A stretch of 64,000 nucleotides of DNA from Cupriavidus necator A5-1 (GCF_000744095.1 NZ_JQLI01000008.1:248001-312000); one strand, 5' to 3'. Shown: positions 1 through 9,208, counted from the stretch's first letter. A program made the numbers and translations. Notes: a model not told the origin generated them from the letters alone.

Positions 1-1
1 C

Positions 2-139
2 GCGATCTACACCCTGGCGGGGGCGGGTTCGCTGCACTGGGGCGCGGCGGCGCTGATGCTGGCGGCGCTGGCGGTGTCGCAACGTGCCCGCGCGCTCGGC
101 TGCCAGGAACAGCGCCAGCAGGCGCCACAGCAGGCCTGA
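2..139 (+). CDS. C-terminal end of a membrane protein (5' truncated by window edge)
   Basis: An open frame enters from the left edge and stops at TGA 137-139, giving 45 residues. The visible part holds one hydrophobic stretch (roughly residues 10-25, rich in Ala/Leu) followed by a short polar, Gln-rich tail. That is the usual look of the last transmembrane helix and cytoplasmic tail of a transporter such as an MFS protein, but the family cannot be decided from this fragment. Confidence 0.55.
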   Translation, partial: AIYTLAGAGSLHWGAAALMLAALAVSQRARALGCQEQRQQAPQQA

Positions 140-148
140 TCCCCAGGC

Positions 149-184
149 GGGGCGGGCCCGACGGCCGTGCCGCCAGCCCGCCCC
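149..184 (+). terminator. GC-rich hairpin after the truncated gene
   Basis: A 9-bp arm (149-157) pairs with 176-184 around an 18-nt loop, 10 bases after the stop at 139. There is no T-run, so it may be a transcript-end stabiliser rather than a factor-independent terminator. Confidence 0.3.
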
Positions 185-234
185 GGGCGCGCCGGCCCTT
201 GCCACCGTGTCTGGTGAGGCACCGCACCAAGCCT

Positions 235-301
235 TTTTCCACAGCGTTATCCGCCCGTTATCCTCAGGGATATCCGCAGCTTATCCACATCCCTTTCCAC
301 A
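235..301 (+). promoter_or_regulatory. Array of six DnaA-box-like 9-mers with 11-12 bp period
   Basis: Six same-orientation 9-mers start at 235, 247, 258, 270, 281 and 293: TTTTCCACA, TTATCCGCC, TTATCCTCA, ATATCCGCA, TTATCCACA and CTTTCCACA. The copy at 281-289 is the perfect consensus DnaA box; the others differ from it at one to three positions. The spacing alternates 12/11/12/11/12 bp, close to one helical turn. The array ends 15 bp before the MOSC gene start. DnaA binding is an inference from the motif. Confidence 0.6.
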
Positions 302-316
302 ACCACCGATGCGGGG

Positions 317-961
317 GTGCATGTGAGCGATTCCATACCCTGGCAGGCCCGTGCACGTGTGCTGGCGGTGAGCCTGGGCAAGGCCATCCCGCTGGTGGTG
401 GCGGGCGCGGGCACCGAGGCGGTGGTGCTCTCCGGCATCCGCAAGCACCCGGTCAGCACGCTGCTGCACCCGATCTGCGTACAGGTGCTGGCGCTGGGCA
501 TGGCCGGCGACGAACAGGCCGACCTGACCGTGCACGGCGGCCTGGACAAGGCGCTCTACGCCTATCCGGCCGAGCACTACCCCTGGTGGAACGCGCGCCG
601 CCGCGCCTGCTCGCAGCCAGAGTCGGGCCGGCCGCTGCCCTATGGCGCGCTGGGCGAAAACCTGACGCTGGAAGGGGTGGTCGAAGCGGACCTGTGGGTC
701 GGCGACCTGCTGCGCGTGGGCACCGCGCTGCTGCGGGTGGAATCGCCGCGCCAGCCCTGCTACAAGTTCAACGCCGCCATGGCTTACCGCCATGCGGTGC
801 GGGACATGGTCCAGAGCGGCTACACGGGCGTTTACCTCAGCGTGGTGCGGCCGGGTTCAGTTCGCGCCGGCGATGCCGTCATTGTGCAGGCCGGGCCACG
901 CGAACTCTCGGTCGACAGCGTCAATCAGTGGCGCCGCGATGGCCGGCGGCAGCTTTTCTGA
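317..961 (+). CDS. MOSC domain-containing protein (YiiM-like)
   Basis: 214 residues, the usual size for a single-domain MOSC protein. Seen in the sequence: the VHGGLDKALY segment followed by EHYPWW (about residues 75-95), the GENLT motif (about 115), and the conserved cysteine context PRQPCYKF (about 150), where MOSC proteins carry their reactive Cys. The family carries sulfur or molybdenum cofactor chemistry; YiiM members reduce N-hydroxylated compounds with Moco. The start is GTG at 317; a second in-frame GTG lies at 323, and neither has a strong ribosome site. The gene stands alone, with the DnaA-box-like array directly upstream. The substrate cannot be told. Confidence 0.8.
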   Translation: MHVSDSIPWQARARVLAVSLGKAIPLVVAGAGTEAVVLSGIRKHPVSTLLHPICVQVLALGMAGDEQADLTVHGGLDKALYAYPAEHYPWWNARRRACSQPESGRPLPYGALGENLTLEGVVEADLWVGDLLRVGTALLRVESPRQPCYKFNAAMAYRHAVRDMVQSGYTGVYLSVVRPGSVRAGDAVIVQAGPRELSVDSVNQWRRDGRRQLF

Positions 962-1059
962 TAATGTTTGTCTAACCATACAAGCGCCCCGCTACCCACA
1001 TCCCCGGCCTTCTCCGTGGTCCGGACGGCGTTTGCTGGCGCCGTCCCGTCACGCGACCC

Positions 1060-1087
1060 TTGCAGGTCCTGTAACGGACTGTAATAT
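1060..1087 (+). promoter_or_regulatory. Possible promoter of the RND efflux operon
   Basis: TTGCAG (1060-1065) and TAATAT (1082-1087) are separated by 16 bp and lie about 135 bp before the adaptor gene. The spacer contains an imperfect dyad (AG(G)TCC ... GGACT), which might be a repressor or activator site. This is motif reading only. Confidence 0.3.
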
Positions 1088-1221
1088 GCGGCGCTGGCCC
1101 CTGGCGGCGAAGCGCGGTACTAGTAGAGTCTTTGCGCACACGCACCGGCGACATTTCATGACAACAAGCCGGGCGGATCACGGGGAGTGGCGCGAAGACG
1201 GGTGCAGAGGGTCCACACAAC

Positions 1222-2463
1222 ATGAAAACTGACAGGATCGACCAGCCCAAGGGCTTCGTCGACAGGAACTGGAGCGCGGCCGCCGGGACCGGGCGTGGCC
1301 GGGTATCGCCGTGGGCGGTAGTGGCCGTGGTGCTGGTGTTGGCCGGCCTTGGCTGGCTGGCGTGGCGCACCTGGCTCGCGCCCAAGCCGGCGCCCAAGGC
1401 GCCTGCCGCCGTGGTGGTGTCCACCGCGCGCGTGCAGCAGGGCGACGTGCCGCTGCAGGTCTCGGCCAACGGCAATGTCTCGGCGTTATCCACGGTCGAG
1501 GTGCGCCCGCAGGTGTCCAGCACCGTGCGCATCGTCCATATCAAGGAAGGCCAGTCCGTCAAGCCGGGCGACCTGCTGTTCTCGCTCGACACCCGCATGG
1601 ACGAGGCCAACCTGGCCAAGGCGCAGGCGCAGCTGCTCAAGGACCAGGCCGACCTGGCCGACGCCCGCCGCACGCTGGCGCGCAGCCAGGAACTGCTGGA
1701 GCGCAACTTCATCTCCAGGAGCGCGATCGACACCGCGCAGGCCAAGGTGGACGGCTTCGCCGCCACCGTGCGCGCCGACCAGGCCGCCATCGAAGCCAGC
1801 CGCGTGGCGATCAGCTATGGCGCGATCCGCGCCACCATCAGCGGCCGCACCGGCGTGATCAACGCCTTCCCGGGCTCGCTGGTGATGCCCGGCAGCGGCG
1901 TGCCGATGGTCACCATCGCCCAGGTCCAGCCGATCGCCGTGACCTTCACCCTGCCCGAGCGGCAGCTGGCCGCGCTGCGCGAGGCGTTGCGGGCCGGCCC
2001 GGTACAGGTCACCGCGCAGCCCAACGACGGCAGCAAGACCCCGGTGACCGGCAAGATCACCTTTGTGGATAACACCGTCGATCCGCAATACGGCACCATC
2101 CGCGTCAAGGCGCAGTTCGACAATGACGAGCAGCGGCTGTGGCCCGGCACCTACGCTACCGTGAGCGCCGTGGTGCAGACCCTGAAGGGCGCGCTGTCGG
2201 TGCCGCCGCAGGCAGTGGTGACCGGCCCTGAAGGCCGCTTCGTCTACGTGGTCCAGCCCGACAGCACGGTCGCGCGCGTGCCGGTGCAGGTGGTGACCAC
2301 CACCGCCGCCGCCGCTGTGGTCGAGGGCGTGCAGCCCGGCGCCCGCGTGGTGGTGGAAGGCACGCAGAACCTGCGCCCCGGCGCGCTGGTGCGCGAGGCG
2401 CCCGCCGCAGCGGCATCGGCCGCCGCCGCGGCACGCACGGCCAACGGCGCAGCGGGGCACTGA
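1222..2463 (+). CDS. RND efflux periplasmic adaptor subunit (MdtA/AcrA type)
   Basis: 413 residues. A cytoplasmic N-terminus of about 30 residues precedes one transmembrane anchor (about 31-50), then the lipoyl/hairpin half-motifs (VSTVEVRPQVS around 90; GAIRATISGRTGVI around 200), a beta-barrel segment and an Ala-rich C-terminal tail. It is anchored by a helix, not by a lipobox, unlike the second adaptor in this window at 22 kb. In the assembled pump it bridges the inner-membrane permease and an outer-membrane channel. Its stop is 3 bp before the permease start, so the two are translationally coupled. The ATG at 1222 has only a weak GCAGAGG ribosome site. Confidence 0.88.
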   Translation: MKTDRIDQPKGFVDRNWSAAAGTGRGRVSPWAVVAVVLVLAGLGWLAWRTWLAPKPAPKAPAAVVVSTARVQQGDVPLQVSANGNVSALSTVEVRPQVSSTVRIVHIKEGQSVKPGDLLFSLDTRMDEANLAKAQAQLLKDQADLADARRTLARSQELLERNFISRSAIDTAQAKVDGFAATVRADQAAIEASRVAISYGAIRATISGRTGVINAFPGSLVMPGSGVPMVTIAQVQPIAVTFTLPERQLAALREALRAGPVQVTAQPNDGSKTPVTGKITFVDNTVDPQYGTIRVKAQFDNDEQRLWPGTYATVSAVVQTLKGALSVPPQAVVTGPEGRFVYVVQPDSTVARVPVQVVTTTAAAAVVEGVQPGARVVVEGTQNLRPGALVREAPAAAASAAAAARTANGAAGH

Positions 2464-2466
2464 GCC

Positions 2467-5400
2467 ATGACGCTGTCGGAACTCTGTATCCGCCGTCCGG
2501 TGATGACGGTGCTGCTGTGCCTGGCCGTGGTGGTCACCGGCATCGTGCTGTACCCGACCATCCCGATCGCCGCGCTGCCCAGCTTCAACTCGCCGGTGAT
2601 CCAGGTCACCGCGACGCTGCCCGGCGCCAGCCCGGAGACGATGGCGGCATCGGTCGCCACGCAGCTGGAAAAGCAGTTCGCGACCATCCCCGGCGTGACG
2701 GTGATCAGCTCGCAGAACACGCTCGGCAATTCCAGCATCACCATCGAGTTCAACAGCGACCGCGATATCGACGACGCGGCCGTGGACGTGCAGGCGGCGC
2801 TGTTCCGCGCGCAGCGTTCGCTGCCGATCGAGATGACGGTGCCGCCGTCGTACCGCAAGGTCAACCCGGCCGACGCGCCGGTGCTGCTGCTGGCGATCAA
2901 CTCGCCGGCGATGAGCCTGGCGGACCTGAATGCCTTCGGCGACAACCTGATCTCGCCCACGCTGGCCACGCTGCCGGGCGTGGCGCAGGTGCAGATCTTC
3001 GGGCAGAAGCGCTTTGCCGTGCGCGTGCGCGCCCACCCCGACGCGCTCGCCGCGCGCGGCCTCACGCTGGACGAACTGGCCACGGCGCTGAACCGCGCCA
3101 ACGCCAACACGCCGGTGGGCACGCTCGACAGTGCGCGCCAGACCCTGACGATCCAGGCCAACCGGCAGCTGACCAGCGCCGACGCCTTTCGCAACATCAT
3201 CGTCGCCAGCCAGCCCAACGGCGCGCTGGTGCGGCTCTCCGACGTGGCCGAGGTCGAGGACAGCGTCGAGACCATCAAGACCGGCAGCTGGCTCAACAAC
3301 GAGCGCTCGATCGTGCTGGCCGTGCTGCGCCAGCCCGACGCCAACACCGTGGCGGTGGTCGATTCGATCAACGCCGCCCTGCCCCGCCTGATCCAGCAGA
3401 TGCCTGGCTCGGTCAGCGTGTCGGTGGTCAACGACCGCTCGCGCTCGATCCGCGAATCGATCCACGACGTGCAGTTCACGCTGGCGCTGACCGTGGCGCT
3501 GGTGGTGATGGTGATCTTCCTGTTCCTGCGCCGCGCCGCCGCCACGCTGATCCCGACGGTGTCGTTGCCGATCTCGCTGATCGGCACGGTGGCGCTGATG
3601 AAGGCGTTCGGCTACAGCCTGGACAACGTCTCGCTGCTGGCAATCACGCTCGCCGTGGGCCTGGTGGTGGACGACGCCATCGTGATGCTCGAGAACATCG
3701 TGCGCCATATCGAGGACGGCGTGCCGCCGCTGAAGGCCGCGCTGGTGGGCTCGCGCGAGATGGGCTTCACCATCCTGTCGATCTCGATCTCGCTGGTGGC
3801 GGTGTTTATCCCGATCTTCTTCATGCCGGGCGTGATCGGGCTGTTGTTCCATGAATTTGCCGCGGTGGTGTCGCTGGCGATCCTGGTATCGGCGCTGGTG
3901 TCGCTGACGCTGATCCCGATGCTGTGCGCGCGCTTCCTGTCGGCCGAGAACGTGCCGGTGGATGAATCGCACCATGCCTACGGCGACCACGCGTCGGCGC
4001 AGCCCGCCATCGCGCAGAAGCAGACCTTCGGCATGCGCTCCACGCAGTGGTTCGAGAACCTGTTCGAGTTCACGCTGCACCGCTATGCGCGCGGGCTGGA
4101 CTGGTGCCTCGCGCATCGCCGCACCGTACTGGCGGTCGCAGGGCTGACGTTTGCGTTGACCGCGGTGCTGTTCGTCATCATCCCCAAGGGCTTCTTCCCC
4201 GAGGAAGACATCGGCCAGATCCAGGTCAACGCCGAAGGCCCGCAGGATATCTCCTTCGATGCCATGGCCGCGCGCCTGCGCGACGCGGCCGAGCGCATGC
4301 GCGCCAACCCCGCGGTCAGGAGCGTGGTGGTTTCCATCGGCGGCGGCCCCTCGCCCGCGATCAACACCGGGCGCATGTTCATCGAGCTCAAGCCGCTCGG
4401 CGAGCGCGCCAAAATGCCCGCGGTGGTGGAGTCGCTGCGCAAGGATGTGTCCGGCATCCCGGGCCTGGCGGTGTACTTCTCGCCGGTGCAGAACCTGCGC
4501 CTGGGCGGGCGCCAGAGCAAGAGCCGCTACCAGTACACGCTGCAAAGCGTGAAGGCCGGCCAGCTGCAGGAGTACTCCGACAAGCTGATGGCGAAGATGC
4601 GCGCCGACAGCCTGTTCCGCGATGTCACCAGCGATTCGCAGCAGTCGGGCCTGGAGGCGCAGTTGTCGATCGATCGCGACAAGGCCAATGCGCTCGGCGT
4701 GCAGATGCAGGACGTGCGCACCGCGCTGTATTCCGCGTTCGGCGAGCGGCAGGTGTCGACCATCTACACGCCGATCGACAACTACTACGTGATCCTGCAG
4801 GCGGCCGATATCGACCGCGTCGACGAGACCGCGTTCTCCAAGCTCTACGTGCGCAGCAAGACCGGCCAGATGGTGCCGATCTCCGCCTTCGCCACCACCG
4901 AGCGCCGGGTCGGGCCGATCGCGGTCAACCACCAGGGGCAGCTGCCTTCGGTGACGGTGTCGTTCAACCTGGCACCTGGCGCGGCGCTGGGCGATGCGTC
5001 GTCGCGCATCGACCGCTACCGGCAGGAGATCGCGATGCCGACCTCGATCTTCACCAACTGGGGCGGCGACGCGGCGGTGTTCCAGTCGTCGCAGGCCACG
5101 CAGATCGTGCTGCTGGTGGCCGCCATCGCGGTGATCTACACGCTGCTGGGCGTGCTGTACGAGAGCTATATCCACCCGCTGACGATCCTGGCGGGTTTGC
5201 CCTCGGCGGCGGTGGGCGCGTTGCTGACGCTGTTTATCTTCAATATCGAGCTGTCGCTGATCGCCGTGATCGGCGTGCTGATGCTGATCGGCATCGTCAA
5301 GAAGAACGCGATCATGATGATCGACTTCGCGCTGGCGGCGCAGCGCGAACAGGGCATGACGCCGGCGAAGGCGATCCGGCAGGCGTGCCTGCTGCGGTTC

Positions 5401-5664
5401 AGGCCGATCATGATGACGACTTTTGCGGCGGTGATGGGGGCGTTGCCGCTGGCGCTGGGTCTTGGTGCCGGCGCCGAGCTGCGGCAGCCGCTGGGCCTGG
5501 CCGTGGTGGGCGGCCTGCTGTTCTCGCAGGTAATCACGCTGTTCATCACGCCGGTGATCTACCTGGCGCTGGACAAGTTCTCGGGCACGGGTCCGCTGCA
5601 GATCGACTCGGACGGGAACAAGCTGCCGGTGCAGGTGCCTGGGGAGACGGTGCAGCAGCACTGA
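2467..5664 (+). CDS. RND multidrug efflux permease (HAE1/MdtB-like)
   Basis: 1065 residues, standard RND length with 12 transmembrane helices and two large periplasmic loops. The N-terminus has the typical CIRRPVMT segment. Helix 4 carries the proton-relay pair in GLVVDDAIVMLEN (about 400), and helix 10 carries the lysine in GIVKKNAIMMIDF (about 945). Drug/proton antiport driven by the proton-motive force is known for the family. There is no outer-membrane factor gene in this operon, so it probably borrows one, for example the OprM-type channel at 26.5 kb. Substrates cannot be predicted. Confidence 0.92.
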   Translation: MTLSELCIRRPVMTVLLCLAVVVTGIVLYPTIPIAALPSFNSPVIQVTATLPGASPETMAASVATQLEKQFATIPGVTVISSQNTLGNSSITIEFNSDRDIDDAAVDVQAALFRAQRSLPIEMTVPPSYRKVNPADAPVLLLAINSPAMSLADLNAFGDNLISPTLATLPGVAQVQIFGQKRFAVRVRAHPDALAARGLTLDELATALNRANANTPVGTLDSARQTLTIQANRQLTSADAFRNIIVASQPNGALVRLSDVAEVEDSVETIKTGSWLNNERSIVLAVLRQPDANTVAVVDSINAALPRLIQQMPGSVSVSVVNDRSRSIRESIHDVQFTLALTVALVVMVIFLFLRRAAATLIPTVSLPISLIGTVALMKAFGYSLDNVSLLAITLAVGLVVDDAIVMLENIVRHIEDGVPPLKAALVGSREMGFTILSISISLVAVFIPIFFMPGVIGLLFHEFAAVVSLAILVSALVSLTLIPMLCARFLSAENVPVDESHHAYGDHASAQPAIAQKQTFGMRSTQWFENLFEFTLHRYARGLDWCLAHRRTVLAVAGLTFALTAVLFVIIPKGFFPEEDIGQIQVNAEGPQDISFDAMAARLRDAAERMRANPAVRSVVVSIGGGPSPAINTGRMFIELKPLGERAKMPAVVESLRKDVSGIPGLAVYFSPVQNLRLGGRQSKSRYQYTLQSVKAGQLQEYSDKLMAKMRADSLFRDVTSDSQQSGLEAQLSIDRDKANALGVQMQDVRTALYSAFGERQVSTIYTPIDNYYVILQAADIDRVDETAFSKLYVRSKTGQMVPISAFATTERRVGPIAVNHQGQLPSVTVSFNLAPGAALGDASSRIDRYRQEIAMPTSIFTNWGGDAAVFQSSQATQIVLLVAAIAVIYTLLGVLYESYIHPLTILAGLPSAAVGALLTLFIFNIELSLIAVIGVLMLIGIVKKNAIMMIDFALAAQREQGMTPAKAIRQACLLRFRPIMMTTFAAVMGALPLALGLGAGAELRQPLGLAVVGGLLFSQVITLFITPVIYLALDKFSGTGPLQIDSDGNKLPVQVPGETVQQH

Positions 5665-5695
5665 GGCGTACTTTCCTCGTCCCCCTTAACCCTCA

Positions 5696-7383
5696 GGCGC
5701 AGGGCATGACGCTGGAAGCGCAGTATCTGGAGCGCATGCCGGCGCAGGACGTTCGCGCCCCTTATCAACGGTGCCGACCTGCTGATCGTCGATGCGCCGC
5801 GCGACCATATCGTCACGGCGATGCTGCAGACGCTGGGGCCGCTCTGGACCCAGGCGCGCGTGCCGCGCGTGCTGATCGAGGCGCATGGCGTCGACGACAA
5901 GCTTGCCGCGCAGCTGCACGCGTACTACGTCAACGGCGGCCGCGCCAATTTCAGCGCGATGATGCGCACCCTCGCCGCGCAGCAGTTCCGCATGCGCGCC
6001 GATGATGGCATCCCCGCACCGGTCGCGTTCCCGAAGGGTTCCCGAAGGCCGCCTACTACCACCCCAAGCTGGCGCAAGTCATCACCATTTCGCCGCAAGA
6101 AGCACTGGCGGCTTCTGGCAGCGAAGGCCCGGTGATCGGCATCGCCATCCACCAGGCCTATGTGTCGGGCCTCGACAGCGCCTTTATCGACGACCTGATC
6201 CACCGCCTGGAAGCGCGCCACGCGCGCGTGCTCACCTTCGACGGCCCGGTGATGGACGCCGACGGCCGCCGATCGCCTCGATGCCCTGGCGGTCACGCGC
6301 ATCTTCGCCAGCGAATCGGGCAACTACGGCACCGGCCTGAACGACGCCACCATGGCCACCGACACCTTCGGCAGCGGACGGGAAGCCGATGCGAAGCTGG
6401 CGAAGCTCTACCTCGCGCGCATGCAGTACGCCTACGGTCCCGACGAGCAGCACTGGGGCGAGGCGCTGCCGCAGGTCAACCTCTATGCCGGGAACCCGAA
6501 GGAGGTGGACGGCGCGCTGCTGGCGCGCAGCTCCAACCTGTACGGGATGCTGACTACCGACAATCCGTTCCAGTATCTGGGCGGCATTGGCCTGGCGGTG
6601 CGGCACCTGACCGGCAAGGCGCCGGAGCTGCTGATCTCCAACCTGCGCGATGCGAACAACGCGCGCACCGAGACCGCCGCCGGCTTCCTCGCCAGCGAAC
6701 TGCGCACGCGCTACTTCCATCCCGGCTGGATCGAAAGCATGAAGGCCGAGGGCTACAGCGGTGGGCTCAATATCCTCGACACCGTCAACAACTTCTGGGG
6801 CTGGACCGCGGTGTCGCCGGAGGTCGTGCGCGACGACCAGTGGACCGAGTTTGCCGAGGTCTATGGCAAAGACAAGCACAAGCTCGGCCTGAACGAATGG
6901 TTCGAGAAGAACGCCCCGCAGGCCCAGGCGCAGGTGATCGAGCGCATGCTCGAAGCCGCGCGCAAGGGCTACTGGAAGGCCGACGACAAGCTGCTCAAGA
7001 CGCTGGCGCAGCGGCACGACATCGTCAGCAACAACCGGGCGTTCAACCAGTACCTGAAGCAGCAGGCCCAAGCCGCGGCACCGGGCTATGGCCTGCAGGC
7101 ACCTGCTGCCGCGCCACCGCGGCCCGCGGCGGTACCACCCAGGCCTGCCGCCGCCGAGCCCGCACCCGTACCCGCGCCTGCGCCCGCGCCCGCGCCGAAC
7201 CAGCCGCAGCCCGTGCAGGGCATGCAACTGGTCGAGCGCAAGCCGCCTGCGGCCGCCATCGTGCCGGTGCTGTCGTGGCTGGCGGGCGGCATCGCGCTGG
7301 CCGCGGCCATCGTCGGTGGCGCCATCAGTGCACGCAGGCGCCAGGCGGCTGCCGGCGGCAGCTGGATACCTGGCCGGCGCTGA
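5696..7383 (+). pseudogene. Decayed cobN-like chelatase large subunit (membrane-anchored type)
   Basis: The conceptual translation is CobN/magnesium-chelatase-H-like but broken over three frames. One piece (about 5755-6035) reads NGADLLIVDAPRDH; a second (about 6045-6265) reads PVIGIAIHQAYVSGLDSAF; a third, intact frame (about 6271-7383) holds the C-terminal catalytic region, with NYGTGL, VRHLTGK and HPGWIESMKAEGY. The first break coincides with a repeated TTCCCGAAGG (about 6031-6051). The C-terminus has a Pro/Ala linker and one membrane helix followed by RRR. Full-length relatives run to about 1,200-1,400 residues, so well over half of the N-terminal part is gone. An ATG at 6352 could still give a 343-residue fragment. 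The gene abuts the RND operon. Confidence 0.8.
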
Positions 7384-7425
7384 GCGGTCGGCCTAAGTCC
7401 ATCCAATACTTGAAGACGAGACACC

Positions 7426-7935
7426 ATGACACCCACCCTGCTTGAAACCCTGATGTACGACGTCGGCCAGCTGTTCCTGATCCCGACGCTGGCGCTGATC
7501 GCCCTGCTGTTCCTGTACGCCTTCTGGGCGCTCGGAGAATTCGCCATGCAGGCCTGGCTGCGCGCGCGCCATCCCATCGGCAGCGGCCGCGGCTATGTGC
7601 TGGTGGCGTGGGGGCGCCGGCACAAGGTGGCCGATGCCGACGCCCTCGACGTCGCCGCGCACCGCCTTCTGGAGCGCCCGCGCATCGCCACGCGTGTGGC
7701 GCCGATGCTGGGGCTGGTAGCCACCATGATCCCGATGGGCCCGGCGCTGAAGGGGCTGTCCGGTGGCAACCTGGCCAATGTCGGCGAGAATCTCACCATC
7801 GCCTTCTCCGCGGTGATCCTGGCGCTGATCGCGGCCAGCATTACCTTCTGGGTGGTCAACGTGCGCCGCCGCTGGCTGGCCGAGGAACTGGTGTGGCCGG
7901 GCAAGTCGCGGCCGCAATGGGAGGTCGACGCATGA
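7426..7935 (+). CDS. MotA/TolQ/ExbB-like proton channel family protein
   Basis: 169 residues with an N-terminal transmembrane helix (about 14-38), a cytoplasmic stretch, then two helices (about 90-110 and 125-147). The segment RVAPMLGLVATMIPMGPALKGL is the ExbB/TolQ-type core of the family. It follows the cobN remnant by 42 bp and overlaps the DUF2149 gene by ATGA. CobN-like, ExbB-like and DUF2149 genes recur together, which suggests an energised envelope complex for a metal or tetrapyrrole. Here the large partner is decayed, so function is doubtful although the gene itself is intact. Confidence 0.75.
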   Translation: MTPTLLETLMYDVGQLFLIPTLALIALLFLYAFWALGEFAMQAWLRARHPIGSGRGYVLVAWGRRHKVADADALDVAAHRLLERPRIATRVAPMLGLVATMIPMGPALKGLSGGNLANVGENLTIAFSAVILALIAASITFWVVNVRRRWLAEELVWPGKSRPQWEVDA

Positions 7936-8279
7936 AATTCCTGGAAGAGAGCGAAGCCGACGACCCGATCCTGTCGGTGGTCAACCTGATCGACGTGTTC
8001 CTGGTGGTGATCGCGGCGCTGCTGGTAGCGATCGCGCAGAATCCGGCCAACCCGTTCACGCATGATGACGTCACCATCATCACCAACCCGGGCAAGCCGA
8101 ACATGGAGATCGTGTCGCGCCAGGGCGAAAAGGTGGTGCGCTACGAGGCCAGCGGGCAGGTCGGCAGCGGCGACGGCATCAAGGCCGGCGTAGCGTACCG
8201 GATGAAGGACGGGTCGATGGTGTACGTGCCGGAGCAACCCGGACAACAGGCCTCCGTCCCGACGACTGAGACCAGATAA
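7932..8279 (+). CDS. DUF2149 domain-containing membrane protein
   Basis: 115 residues. The start ATG overlaps the stop of the ExbB-like gene (ATGA at 7932-7935). It begins with the DUF2149 signature FLEESEADDPILSVVNLIDV and a single membrane helix (about 18-40) with the NLIDVF segment typical of ExbD/MotB-like partners, then a small extracytoplasmic domain (GDGIKAGVAYRMKDGSMVYV). By position and topology it is the ExbD-like partner of the upstream ExbB-like protein; this role is inferred. No biochemical function is known to me for the family. Confidence 0.75.
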   Translation: MKFLEESEADDPILSVVNLIDVFLVVIAALLVAIAQNPANPFTHDDVTIITNPGKPNMEIVSRQGEKVVRYEASGQVGSGDGIKAGVAYRMKDGSMVYVPEQPGQQASVPTTETR

Positions 8280-8290
8280 GGAACTGCGTG

Positions 8291-9139
8291 ATGTCATTCC
8301 GTTTGCGTGTTGTGGGCATGCTTGCCGCCACCGTCACCGTGTTCGCCGCCGGCTGCGCGTCCACGGCGCCCGCGCCCGACGCCGTCAGCGCCGCCTTCAC
8401 CGGCAAGTCCTACGTGCTGCTGGGCGAAGTCCACGACAACGCCGCAGCGCAGCAGCAGCGGCTGGCTGCCCTCAAGCGCGCCGTCGAGCAGGGCTGGCGC
8501 CCCGCCATCGCCATGGAGCAGTTCGACCGCGAGCGCCAGGCCGATATCGAGCGCGCCCGCCGCGAGCGCCCGCGCGATGCCGACTACCTGATCGCCCAGG
8601 CTGGCGGCGGCGCCTGGCAATGGCCGCTGTACCGCCCGGTGGTGGCGCTGGCGCTGGAGTACGATCTGCCGCTGGTGGCTGCCAACCTGTCGCGGGCCGA
8701 TGCGGGGAAGATCGTCCGTGGCGGGCTGGACGGGCTCTTCTCGGCGGACGAGCGCCGGCAGCTCGGCCTGGACGGCGCCCTGCCGCCCGACCTCGTTTCA
8801 GCACAGACCGCGGTGCTGGATCGCGGCCACTGTGGCAACTTCCCCAAGGCCATGCTGCCCGGCATGCTGTCGGCGCAGGCGGCGCGCGATGCGGTGATGG
8901 CGCAGGTGTTGCGTCCCCATGCGCAGCGCGGCGCGGTGCTGGTCGCCGGCAACGGGCATGTGCGGCGCGATATCGGCGTGCCGCGCTGGCTGGCGGCGGA
9001 TGCGGGCAAGGTGCTCAGCGTGGGTTATGTGGAAAACCCGCCGGGGGATGGGGAGTTCGATATGGCGGTGGTGGTGCCGGCGGTGGAGCGGAAAGACCCT
9101 TGCCTGCAGGCGAGGCCGGCGGGGTCAGGTGGTTTTTAG
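8291..9139 (+). CDS. ChaN-family (heme-binding/iron-regulated type) lipoprotein
   Basis: 282 residues. Signal peptide with lipobox FAAGC (Cys at about residue 22), then LGEVHDN near residue 45 and AMEQFDRERQ, the conserved features of the ChaN/PF04187 fold, and AGNGHVRRDIGVP near the end. Family members bind heme or take part in iron uptake at the outer membrane. AAGGAA (8278-8283) serves the ATG at 8291; a GTG directly before it (8288) is a less likely start. It follows the DUF2149 gene by 11 bp, so it is probably co-transcribed with the cobN/ExbB/DUF2149 group, in keeping with metal or tetrapyrrole handling. Confidence 0.8.
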   Translation: MSFRLRVVGMLAATVTVFAAGCASTAPAPDAVSAAFTGKSYVLLGEVHDNAAAQQQRLAALKRAVEQGWRPAIAMEQFDRERQADIERARRERPRDADYLIAQAGGGAWQWPLYRPVVALALEYDLPLVAANLSRADAGKIVRGGLDGLFSADERRQLGLDGALPPDLVSAQTAVLDRGHCGNFPKAMLPGMLSAQAARDAVMAQVLRPHAQRGAVLVAGNGHVRRDIGVPRWLAADAGKVLSVGYVENPPGDGEFDMAVVVPAVERKDPCLQARPAGSGGF

Positions 9140-9163
9140 AGCCGGTCGTTCTGGATGCGCCTG

Positions 9164-9208
9164 CCCTCACCCCAGGCCCCTCTCCCGCAAGCGGGAGAGG
9201 GGTGAGGG
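9164..9208. repeat. REP-like palindrome 1
   Basis: An 11-bp perfect stem, CCCCTCTCCCG / CGGGAGAGGGG, spans 9177-9202 around CAAG. It is extended outward by CCCTCAC (9164-9170) facing TGAGGG (9203-9208). It resembles the dispersed intergenic repeats common in this group of bacteria. Confidence 0.65.

Noticed and set aside
1486..5661. Very long open frame on the minus strand opposite the RND genes (1391 codons)
   Set aside because: It is the mirror of real coding sequence in GC-rich DNA; its translation is Arg/His/Gln-rich without family features, whereas the plus strand has complete RND motifs.
7426..7935. Flagellar MotA
   Set aside because: Too short and lacking the MotA stator motifs; the DUF2149/CobN context fits the ExbB-like group instead.
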